Shown in pieces: positions 1-6,309 of a stretch of 34,439 nucleotides of DNA; the stretch's first letter is position 1; each line of letters begins with the position of its first letter. Below the pieces are notes generated by a model that was given only the letters and a program-made list of their open reading frames with translations, ran no database searches and was not told where the DNA came from. This stretch comes from Eggerthellaceae bacterium. GTDB lineage: Bacteria > Actinomycetota > Coriobacteriia > Coriobacteriales > Eggerthellaceae. The stretch is from positions 1 through 34,439 of the forward strand of contig JAFRJC010000153.1 of the NCBI GenBank assembly GCA_017432445.1, in the 5' to 3' direction. The translations under genes and the position numbers were made by a program.

Positions 1-158
1 AAGTTTCTGCATTTTCGGACGGCATCGCCATGCAGTTTATCCGTTATTATCACAATGACTATAACGTGACGCTGGAGGAGATCATCGAGTGCGGTAAACT
101 CTGGTGTAGAACGATGATCGAACGCCGATCAGAGAAGACCGGCATGTTAAAGGAATGA
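1..158 (+). CDS. C-terminal 51 residues of an unidentified protein (cut by window edge)
   Basis: An open frame enters from the left edge (first full codon at base 3) and stops at TGA 156-158. The visible residues include IAMQFIRYYHNDYNVTLEEI and a basic tail ending in MLKE. The helical, aromatic-rich character would fit the ligand-binding C-terminal domain of a TetR-type regulator, but no DNA-binding domain is in view and the family cannot be confirmed. It stops 20 bp before the first guaA-like 3' end at about 178, so it may be the last gene of whatever lies to the left of the island array. Confidence 0.5.
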   Translation, partial: VSAFSDGIAMQFIRYYHNDYNVTLEEIIECGKLWCRTMIERRSEKTGMLKE

Positions 159-177
159 GGCTGCAGACACAAAAACT

Positions 178-328
178 CTTCCCACTCAATAGTTCCCGCT
201 TGTCCGAGCGGTGCTCCCTCGTCCACCTCGCGTCAGCCCGTGCGTCCACGTCCGGCGAAACCGCACATTTCAGCGCTTCTGGGTGGTAGCCAGCTGGTAG
301 CCGGAAAGTGGCTACCACCCCCGGAAAT
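178..328. repeat. guaA-3'-end-like core plus left-end repeat, copy 1
   Basis: Read on the minus strand, bases 178-199 encode G-T-I-E-W-E, the typical GMP synthetase C-terminus, but without the stop codon. The following bases up to about 302 align without gaps to 1380-1505 (visually about three quarters identical). The block ends in an inverted repeat, GGTGGTAGCC (282-291) and GGCTACCACC (310-319), with an extra direct GGTAGCC between the arms. I read this as an attachment-site-like junction at the left end of an integrated segment. Confidence 0.6.
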
Positions 329-401
329 CGCCCTTCCAAGGCCGTTTTCCCGATAATATGGGGAGTGAACGAAGGGAGTGAATCCGCATGGCGTCTGACC
401 T

Positions 402-1043
402 GTGGAAACGCCCTCCGAAACCTTCGAGATGGTAGCCGACTGGCTTTCGTCTAGTTCCGAAACGCGCGTTTCTATCCATCTATGCAAGCTCGGAACCTGT
501 AGTCTTCGAAATGGTCGACGAGCTCGCCGACCTGGACTTCTAGACGCCGTCCCCTCGGTGCTCACCGCGGGCACGGCCGAGCGCCACAACAGCATGCTCG
601 TGGCGTGGGGCGGGCTGGGCACGCTCTGGGAGATGCCCGTGGCGACGGCCTACGTGGCGCGCGCCCGCCACACGCACGGGTTCATGGAGGCCTCGGACGC
701 CTTCACGCTTGCGTTCTTCCCCGAGTCGATGCGCAGGCAGTACGTGAAGTTCGGCACCGTGTCGGGCCGGGAGTGCGCCGACAAGGCGGCGCTGGCGGGC
801 GTGACGCCCGTCGCCGTGGACGGCGGCGTGACCTTCGAGGAGGCCGAGCGCACCCTCGTGTGCAGGAAGCTCTACTCGGCAGACTTCGAGCTCGACCGGC
901 TGCCGGAGGAGGTCGCTGGGCGCATGTACGCCGACCCCGAGCAGCTGCACACCATCTACATCGGCCAGGTGACGGCCGTGCTGTCGGGTAGGCACGCATG
1001 CCGGGAAGCCAGGACTTCTGGCGGGTGTTCTACGTGCGCATAG
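402..1043 (+). pseudogene. Flavin reductase-like (flavoredoxin family) protein, probably degenerate
   Basis: The frame carries an FMN-binding flavin reductase domain: LTAGTAERHNSMLVAWGGLG, then TLWEMPVATAYV, GTVSGRECADKAALAGVTPV, a DGGVTFEEAERTLVCRKLY block, and YIGQVTAVL near the end. This family reduces or stores flavin for oxidoreductases. The N-terminus looks damaged. The stretch before LDAVPSVLTAG is unlike the family, whereas another frame starting at ATG 511 gives MVDELADLDF and hits TAG at 541 just where the domain begins, so a frameshift is likely. The C-terminal tail after AVL is also atypical. It is the only recognisable cargo of the 1.2-kb segment between two guaA-like ends. Identification of the domain is fairly sure; its inactivation is an inference. 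Confidence 0.55.
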
Positions 1044-1123
1044 CGTCCATCACTCTGGTAGAGGGCAACGCGTGCATCACCGCTCCCGACCGCGTGGCGG
1101 AGGTCGAATTCTTCCTCACATAA
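998..1123 (+). pseudogene. Unrecognised ORF remnant
   Basis: From ATG 998 to TAA 1121-1123 a 41-residue frame reads MPGSQDFWRVFYVRIASITL and continues to VAEVEFFLT. The composition is protein-like, but it is too short and overlaps the flavin reductase tail in another frame. It is probably the 3' end of a second decayed gene whose start was lost. I do not recognise its family. Confidence 0.25.
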
Positions 1124-1270
1124 CCTTTCCTGATACAGCAGCTGCTGTTCGCGCTCTGCTGCTTTAACCGCGCGTGGGCTATGCAATCAACGAGGGCCGC
1201 AATGAAAGCGCTGCTCGGATGCGGGTGAGCGAAACCTTCCTTTCTCGCGAGAATCGTTACCGAAAAGCCA

Positions 1271-1525
1271 AGGCTTAGAAAGGCTTATACGGCCTTAAGG
1301 ATAGCCCCTCGGCAACATGGTTGCTGCCGAGGGGCTACTGTGTTTAGCTGGAGAAATGTGCGCTTGCGGCCTCGAAAGGTCACTCCCACTCGATAGTTCC
1401 CACCTTTCCGAGCGGTGCTCGCCCGTCCATCTCGTGTCAGCTTGTGCTGCCACGTCCGGCGAAATCCCCTTTTTTCGCGCTTCCGGGTGGTAGCCAGTTG
1501 GTAGCCAGCTGGCTACCACAGGCGC
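1271..1525. repeat. Hybrid junction repeat: right-end block, guaA-like core, left-end block (copy 2)
   Basis: Three blocks here are identical to the sequence just beside guaA: 1271-1299 equals 4410-4438 (29 bp), 1344-1362 equals 4483-4501 (TTAGCTGGAGAAATGTGCG), and 1379-1393 equals 4507-4521 (GTCACTCCCACTCGA). The last block encodes I/V-E-W-E-stop on the minus strand. To the right, 1394-1505 matches copy 1. It ends in a perfect 11-bp inverted repeat, GTGGTAGCCAG (1487-1497) and CTGGCTACCAC (1509-1519). The right end of one segment and the left end of the next therefore meet at this core. Confidence 0.75.
1302..1337. terminator. Perfect 13-bp stem-loop in the right-end block
   Basis: TAGCCCCTCGGCA and its exact reverse complement flank a 10-base loop. 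It lies between the identical 29-bp and 19-bp blocks of the junction. At the same place near guaA there is a hairpin of unrelated sequence (4439-4475). It is probably a bidirectional transcription terminator protecting neighbours across the junction. Confidence 0.6.
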
Positions 1526-1586
1526 ACGGGCTCGATCTCAGGGTATGCGTACATGAGGATCGACGCAGCGAGCTCACTGAGGTACC

Positions 1587-2165
1587 TCACGGCAGCCTAG
1601 TGCGCCCCATATCCAGCAGCGCGGCGGCCATCGCCTGGCCGAGCGGGCTTGCCATGGCCAGTCCGAGGAAAGCCGGGTCGGGCTCGAGGGCAGGGTCGCC
1701 CATGGCGGTGACGATGCCGCCGAAAACGACGTCGCAGATGGCGCGCTGCCGTGTCGTGAGAGATGCCGGGTCTATCCCGAGCGCCCCGAGCCACGCGGCG
1801 GCGAGCTTCTCCCGCAGCATGGACGAGAGCAGCCCCGACCCGCTGCGCGCGAACAGCATCGCGCGGCGCAGGGGCTCGGGGTCGGGCTTTATGGAGGCGG
1901 CGGCTTCGGGAAGCGTGCCTTCTTCCGCAGCCCCCAAGATAAGTGCCGGCACGTCGGCGAGCACGATGTCGTCGAAGAGCGCGGCGGCCATGTCCTCCAT
2001 GCCGTCGAAGTGCCGGTAGAACGTGTTGTGGTTCACGCCCGCCCTGGCCGCGATCCCGCGCGCCGTCATCCTTTCGAAGGGCGTCTCCTCCAGCTCCTCC
2101 CAGAACGCTGCGGCGAGCCGCTCCCGCGCCGTGGGGCCTTCCGCATCTCTCCTCGGTCGCGCCAT
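1587..2165 (-). CDS. TetR-family transcriptional regulator 1
   Basis: This 192-residue protein starts MARPRRDAEGPTARERLAAAF and has a classic TetR helix-turn-helix (MTARGIAARAGVNHNTFYRHF, about residues 33-53), followed by a variable ligand-binding domain. It is divergent from the HXXEE membrane protein that starts 118 bp away. The gap between them holds a perfect 6-3-6 palindrome (2249-2263) and a near copy (2213-2227). TetR proteins usually repress their own gene and a divergent partner, so it probably controls this pair. It is clearly paralogous to the regulator at 3028-3606, sharing the MARPR..EGP.ARER N-terminus and the NTFY recognition helix. The ligand is unknown. Confidence 0.92.
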   Translation of the reverse strand: MARPRRDAEGPTARERLAAAFWEELEETPFERMTARGIAARAGVNHNTFYRHFDGMEDMAAALFDDIVLADVPALILGAAEEGTLPEAAASIKPDPEPLRRAMLFARSGSGLLSSMLREKLAAAWLGALGIDPASLTTRQRAICDVVFGGIVTAMGDPALEPDPAFLGLAMASPLGQAMAAALLDMGRTRLP

Positions 2166-2212
2166 GGGCCACCTCCCGAAACTAGACGCTTCCCACGAAC
2201 CGTCTCTTTAAC

Positions 2213-2263
2213 TATACGCTACGTCTACCTATCATGGTAGCAGATAAATAGACGCAACGTCTA
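2213..2263. promoter_or_regulatory. Two TetR-type operator sites between tetR 1 and the HXXEE gene
   Basis: TAGACGCAACGTCTA (2249-2263) is a perfect palindrome with 6-bp half-sites and a 3-bp spacer. TATACGCTACGTCTA (2213-2227) is the same site with one half-site mismatch. Their starts are 36 bp apart, and a TAGACG half-site recurs at 2183-2188. A smaller inverted repeat CTACC/GGTAG lies at 2226-2240. The position between divergent genes fits autoregulation by the adjacent TetR protein. Confidence 0.65.
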
Positions 2264-2283
2264 CATTGAAAGCGAGGCGGGTC

Positions 2284-3006
2284 ATGGGTTTTGCTGAAAT
2301 CGCCTATCTGGCATGGCCGTGGATCGGCTTGGGCGGTGCCATCGTGCTGTTCGTCATCCTGTTCGCGACCGACTGGTTCCGCAGCAGGACCGACGTGGGG
2401 CGCTGGCGCGATCCGGCTTGGCTCGCGTGGTTGGCGGTCCCGGTCTACCTCGTGCACGTGTTCGAGGAATACGGCCTGCACGTGACAGGCGGGCAGTTCG
2501 ACCTGGTGACCGCCTTCGAACGGTCGGGCGTCATGGAGATGTTCGGCGGGGACTTCAACCTGCTCGTCTTCCCCGAGGTGAACATGCTTCTGGTCTACGT
2601 GGCGTTCCCCATCGCCGCATGGCTGGGGCGCAAGAACCCCGTCATCGGCCTGATGAGCTATGGATTCATGCTGGTGAACGGCCTCACGCATATTGCGGGA
2701 ACCCTACGTTTCGGCGGCGGGCTGCTATCCCAGCCAGGCAACATCACGGGGCTTTTCTGTTTCATTCCGCTGTTCATGTGGTTCGTGTATGCGACCGTGA
2801 AGGGCGACTTCATGGACGGCAAGGGTCTCGTGTGCGCCATCGTCGCCGGCGTCGTGCAGCACCTGGGCGTCTTCTCGGTCTACGGGGTGAACCTTGCAGT
2901 GGGTCCGACCGCCGCCGTAATCTGGGTGCCGTTCATGTGCTGTCTGGGCATAGTCGTTGCATGGCTGCTGGCAAAGGCCGTGAAGCCGAAATTGGCAACG
3001 AACTAG
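2284..3006 (+). CDS. HXXEE-domain membrane protein 1
   Basis: This protein of about 240 residues has six or seven hydrophobic segments. The family-defining H-x-x-E-E motif is present as HVFEEYGLH at residues 58-62, followed by a conserved NGLTH motif later in the chain. An in-frame TTG exists at 2266, but ATG 2284 (MGFAEIAYLAWPW) sits 7-8 bp after GAGGCGG and matches the paralogue's start, so I prefer it. HXXEE proteins are predicted polytopic membrane proteins; I know of no established biochemical role. The histidine and glutamates could bind a metal, which is inference. It is divergently paired with TetR 1 and convergent with TetR 2, 21 bp downstream. Confidence 0.85.
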   Translation: MGFAEIAYLAWPWIGLGGAIVLFVILFATDWFRSRTDVGRWRDPAWLAWLAVPVYLVHVFEEYGLHVTGGQFDLVTAFERSGVMEMFGGDFNLLVFPEVNMLLVYVAFPIAAWLGRKNPVIGLMSYGFMLVNGLTHIAGTLRFGGGLLSQPGNITGLFCFIPLFMWFVYATVKGDFMDGKGLVCAIVAGVVQHLGVFSVYGVNLAVGPTAAVIWVPFMCCLGIVVAWLLAKAVKPKLATN

Positions 3007-3027
3007 GGACGCTGTTTACGCCAGCAT

Positions 3028-3606
3028 CTAACCCCTCCGCAAGGCCGCGAGCGTCGAGACCATCGCCGCCCCGAGCGGCCTGGTCGCCAGCTCGGCGAGG
3101 TCGTGCAGCCCGAACTCGGGGTCACGACTTGAGAGGAGGGCCATCTGGGCGCCGACTACGGCGGCAAGACCGGCTCGTTCCTCCCTGGTGAGGTCGTCCG
3201 CCGTCCTGCCGGCGGATGCGAGCCAGGCGTCTCGCACGGTGTCCTGCACGAGCCCCGCGAGGTAGGGCGACTCGCTGCGCGCGAGCAGCAGCATGCGCCC
3301 GAGACCTTGTGCCACGTGCGCGTCTGCAGTGACGGCCTCGACGTCCTCCTCGCTTGCGCCGCTCGAGATCACGCCCATGATCAGCGCGGGGAACCCCGAC
3401 ACGAGGCTCTCCTCGAACGCATCTCGCGCGAGGTCGTCCATGCACCCGAAATAGCTGTAGAACGTGTTGGGGTTCACGTCCGCGCGCGAGCACAGCCCGC
3501 GTATGGTGATGTCGCGATAGGGCATCTCGCCCATAAGCCGCCAGAACGCGTCCTCGATGCGCTCGCGGGCGCCCGGCCCCTCCTGGTCCTTCCTCGGCCT
3601 CGCCAT
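3028..3606 (-). CDS. TetR-family transcriptional regulator 2
   Basis: Also 192 residues, starting MARPRKDQEGPGARERIEDAF, with the TetR helix-turn-helix ITIRGLCSRADVNPNTFYSYF. Length, N-terminus, recognition-helix region and the following PALI-G motif match TetR 1, so the two arose by duplication and then diverged. It is transcribed away from the second HXXEE gene. The upstream region (3607-3709) does not contain the TAGACG palindrome of cassette 1. It has instead a 23-bp imperfect palindrome at 3667-3689, which suggests the two regulators no longer recognise the same operator. Confidence 0.92.
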   Translation of the reverse strand: MARPRKDQEGPGARERIEDAFWRLMGEMPYRDITIRGLCSRADVNPNTFYSYFGCMDDLARDAFEESLVSGFPALIMGVISSGASEEDVEAVTADAHVAQGLGRMLLLARSESPYLAGLVQDTVRDAWLASAGRTADDLTREERAGLAAVVGAQMALLSSRDPEFGLHDLAELATRPLGAAMVSTLAALRRG

Positions 3607-3666
3607 GGCGCCTCCCGGAAACTAGAACAACTCGCTGACACGTACCATTTAACCACAAGCTCCGCA

Positions 3667-3689
3667 TAACTAGAATGTCGTTAGAGTTA
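3667..3689. promoter_or_regulatory. Imperfect palindrome, candidate operator of TetR 2
   Basis: The sequence starts TAACTAGAAT and ends TTAGAGTTA, with outer 5-bp arms TAACT/AGTTA perfectly inverted and partial symmetry inside. AACTAGAA also occurs beside the tetR start (around 3620). It lies 20 bp upstream of the second HXXEE gene. It resembles an operator by position, but the symmetry is weaker than in cassette 1. Confidence 0.4.
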
Positions 3690-3709
3690 TTCGCGGGGAA
3701 AGGTTCGAG

Positions 3710-4417
3710 ATGGAGTTCTTCATGCACGTGTGGCCCTGGATGGGGCTCGGGGCGGCAGTGGTGCTGCTGATCCTGCTGTTCGGCACGGACTGGCTGCAGG
3801 CGGACAAGGCCAAGAGCCGCTGGCGCGACCCCGCCTGGTTCGCGTGGCTCTGCGCCGTGGCGTACATGCTGCACAACGTGGAGGAGTACGGCTTCGATGC
3901 GACGGGTGCCGTGCTCGCGTTCCCCAACATGATGGAAGGGCTGATGGGCTCGATGCCCGCATGGACCTTCTTCTTGTGCGTGAACCTCTCGCTCGTGTGG
4001 GTGATGGGACCGCTGGCGGCGGTGCTCAGCCGGCGTTATCCCGCGCTCGCGTTCGCCATGGTGGGCGTGGAGGGGATCAACTGCCTGACACACCTTCCCG
4101 GCGCGATTGCGCTGGGCTCCATCAGCGGCGGGTTCGTCACGGCGCTCTGCGTCTTCCTCCCGCTCGCCGTGTGGGCCTTCGTAGGCGTGGCGGGCAAGCA
4201 GTTCGGATTTGCGCGCACGCTGCCCCTGAAGTACCTGGGCGTCGGGCTTATCTACCACGTGGGGCTCTTCGCCAACATGCCCTTCTTCATCAACGGGATC
4301 TACGACGGCAACGTGATGGGCCTCGAAATGCTCGTCGTGGGCTGCATCGTGTTCGCGCTGTTGGTGTGGGTCGCAAGGCGTTGGAGCAATGATTCCGATT
4401 ATTCCGCAGAGGCTTAG
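3710..4417 (+). CDS. HXXEE-domain membrane protein 2
   Basis: This 235-residue polytopic membrane protein starts at ATG 3710 after GGGGAAAGG. The H-x-x-E-E motif is HNVEEYGFDATG at residues 55-59, and NCLTHLPG corresponds to the second conserved motif. It is paralogous to the protein at 2284-3006 (shared WPW.GLG.A.VL..IL..TDW and RWRDPAW.AWL). Its stop codon lies inside the 29-bp block repeated at 1271-1299, so the 3' end of the gene forms part of the cassette end. The function is unknown; regulation by the divergent TetR 2 is likely. Confidence 0.87.
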   Translation: MEFFMHVWPWMGLGAAVVLLILLFGTDWLQADKAKSRWRDPAWFAWLCAVAYMLHNVEEYGFDATGAVLAFPNMMEGLMGSMPAWTFFLCVNLSLVWVMGPLAAVLSRRYPALAFAMVGVEGINCLTHLPGAIALGSISGGFVTALCVFLPLAVWAFVGVAGKQFGFARTLPLKYLGVGLIYHVGLFANMPFFINGIYDGNVMGLEMLVVGCIVFALLVWVARRWSNDSDYSAEA

Positions 4418-4521
4418 AAAGGCTTATACGGCCTTAAGAAACCCCTCTGCTCAACGTTGGTGAACAGATGGGTTTATCGTGCTTAGCTGGAGAAATGTGC
4501 GTTCCCGTCACTCCCACTCGA
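4410..4521. repeat. Right-end block and guaA 3' core (copy 3, guaA-proximal)
   Basis: Blocks 4410-4438, 4483-4501 and 4507-4521 are identical to blocks of copy 2 (1271-1393), in the same order and with different sequence between them. The last block is the true guaA 3' end including its stop codon (4508-4510). This is the arrangement expected when elements integrate at the guaA 3' end while preserving the coding sequence. Confidence 0.75.
4439..4475. terminator. Stem-loop between HXXEE 2 and guaA
   Basis: AAACCCCTCTG pairs with CAGATGGGTTT across a loop, with one mismatch. The flanking A and T runs suit a bidirectional terminator for the converging HXXEE and guaA genes. It is positionally equivalent to the hairpin at 1302-1337, though the stem sequence differs. 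Confidence 0.6.
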
Positions 4522-6079
4522 CCGTCCCAGGAGGCTTCGGTGTTATGTCGTATACGACGCGGTTCACACCGGGAACCTCGGCCACGATGCGGCTGGAAAT
4601 CTTACCGAGCACGTCATAGGGCAGTTTCGCCCAGTCAGCAGTCATCGCATCGGTGCTTTCAACTGCGCGGATGATAACCGGACGTTGGTAAGTGCGCTCG
4701 TCGCCCATGACTCCCACGCTCTTGATATCGGGCAGCACGGCAAAGTACTGCCAACAGCTGTGCTCGGAATTGCGCAGCCCGGTCTGCTCGAACAGACGTG
4801 TGTTGTAAGCGTCCAATTCCTCGCGTACGACAGCGTCGGCGTTCTTCAAGATCTCGAGCTTTTCGGGAGTGACGTCGCCGATGATGCGTATCGCTAGGCC
4901 AGGGCCCGGGAACGGCTGGCGCCATACGATATGGTCAGGCAGTCCGAGGGCTGTTCCAAGAGCACGAACCTCGTCCTTGAAGAAGTGGTCGAGCGGTTCT
5001 ATGAGATCAAATGAAACGCCCTCGGGAAACGGGATCAGGTTGTGGTGCGATTTGATGGTAGAGGCCTTCCCGCCTGTCTTGCGCGCGCCGCTCTCGATGA
5101 TATCGGGGTAAATCGTACCCTGAGCAAGGTATTTCACGCCATCGAGCTGCTGGGCGACCGTGAAGAACTCCTCCCAGAACTGGGTGCCGATGATCTTACG
5201 CTTCTGCTCGGGGTCTTTCACACCCTCGAGAAGCTCTACATAACGGTCCTCCGCATGCACATGGACGAAGTCCACGTCGAACTGCTTGGTGAAAACCTCC
5301 TCGACTTGTTCCGGCTCATCTTTGCGCAAGAGCCCATGATTGACGAACACACAGGTCAGCTGCTTGCCGATGGCGCGGGCGCACAATGCCCCGACGACAC
5401 TCGAGTCAACGCCTCCAGAAAGCCCGAGGATAACGCGGTCCTCGCCCACCTTTGCCCTCACGTCATCGACGAGCTGGTCGATGAGGTTGTCCATGGACCA
5501 AGACTGCTCGAAACCGCACACGCCGAACAGGAAGTTCGATAGCATCTGCGTTCCATACGTCGTGTGACGCACTTCTGGGTGAAATTGCGTCGCATACAGC
5601 TTTCGCTCGGCGCATTCCATCGAGGCGACCGGGCAGACGGCTGTACTCGACGTGATGGAGAAACCGCTCGGCACCTTTGCAACCGAGTCGCGATGGCTCA
5701 TCCAAACTGTCTGCTTCTCCGGCGTACCGTCTAACAGCTCCGATTTGGATACGCGCACGATATCGGCAGGACCGTACTCCCCCACCTCGGTATGGCCGAC
5801 GACGCCTCCGAGCGTCTTGGCCATGATCTGCTGGCCGTAGCAGAATCCGAGTATGGGAATACCGAGATCAAATACGGCAGGGTCGAGACCCGGCGCATCG
5901 GGTGCATACACGCTTGCGGGTCCTCCCGACAGGATGAGCGCACTTGGCTTTGCGGCTTGTATCTCGGCTGCCGGGGTATCGCAGGGCAATATTTCCGAAT
6001 ACACGTGCAAATCGCGCACACGTCGCGCTATGAGCTGCCCGTACTGGGCTCCGAAATCGAGGACGATAACCTTCTGCAT
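4508..6079 (-). CDS. guaA: GMP synthase (glutamine-hydrolysing)
   Basis: This 523-residue enzyme converts XMP to GMP with ATP and glutamine, the last step of guanine nucleotide synthesis. The N-terminal class I amidotransferase domain shows VLDFGAQYGQLIARR, the nucleophile region ILGFCYGQQ (Cys80) and the QFHPEV catalytic His/Glu segment. The ATP-pyrophosphatase domain has the PP-loop GLSGGVDSSV. The C-terminal dimerisation domain ends in PPGTVEWE. The frame is open up to 6154, but MQKVIVLDFG at 6079 is the family start and has AGGTGG eight bases upstream. Its 3' end is the repeated sequence found at 1379-1393 and, decayed, at 178-199, marking it as an integration site. Confidence 0.97.
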   Translation of the reverse strand: MQKVIVLDFGAQYGQLIARRVRDLHVYSEILPCDTPAAEIQAAKPSALILSGGPASVYAPDAPGLDPAVFDLGIPILGFCYGQQIMAKTLGGVVGHTEVGEYGPADIVRVSKSELLDGTPEKQTVWMSHRDSVAKVPSGFSITSSTAVCPVASMECAERKLYATQFHPEVRHTTYGTQMLSNFLFGVCGFEQSWSMDNLIDQLVDDVRAKVGEDRVILGLSGGVDSSVVGALCARAIGKQLTCVFVNHGLLRKDEPEQVEEVFTKQFDVDFVHVHAEDRYVELLEGVKDPEQKRKIIGTQFWEEFFTVAQQLDGVKYLAQGTIYPDIIESGARKTGGKASTIKSHHNLIPFPEGVSFDLIEPLDHFFKDEVRALGTALGLPDHIVWRQPFPGPGLAIRIIGDVTPEKLEILKNADAVVREELDAYNTRLFEQTGLRNSEHSCWQYFAVLPDIKSVGVMGDERTYQRPVIIRAVESTDAMTADWAKLPYDVLGKISSRIVAEVPGVNRVVYDITPKPPGTVEWE

Positions 6080-6309
6080 GCTCTCACCACCTGGTAGCAC
6101 CCCAAAAAACATCATCGATTCTAGCATCGGGCAACTCGTCGAAACTTGCGGCAAGGACTGTTAACGAGATTGTTATGCGCAAACGATTTTGAGATATTTT
6201 CTCATCCTTAAACGTATAAGTGAACGAAAGCATCTCCGTTCGACCATATCGTGTGCTACCTCTTTGCTATCATGCAATTATGACGAAACCATCAGCAAGA
6301 GGAGTCCCC

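Noticed and set aside
233..339. Minus-strand reading frames through both left-end repeats (shared YHPEA..SPDV residues)
   Set aside because: The two copies differ at many non-synonymous positions, and the frames run into unrelated sequence. They look like DNA sites rather than genes.
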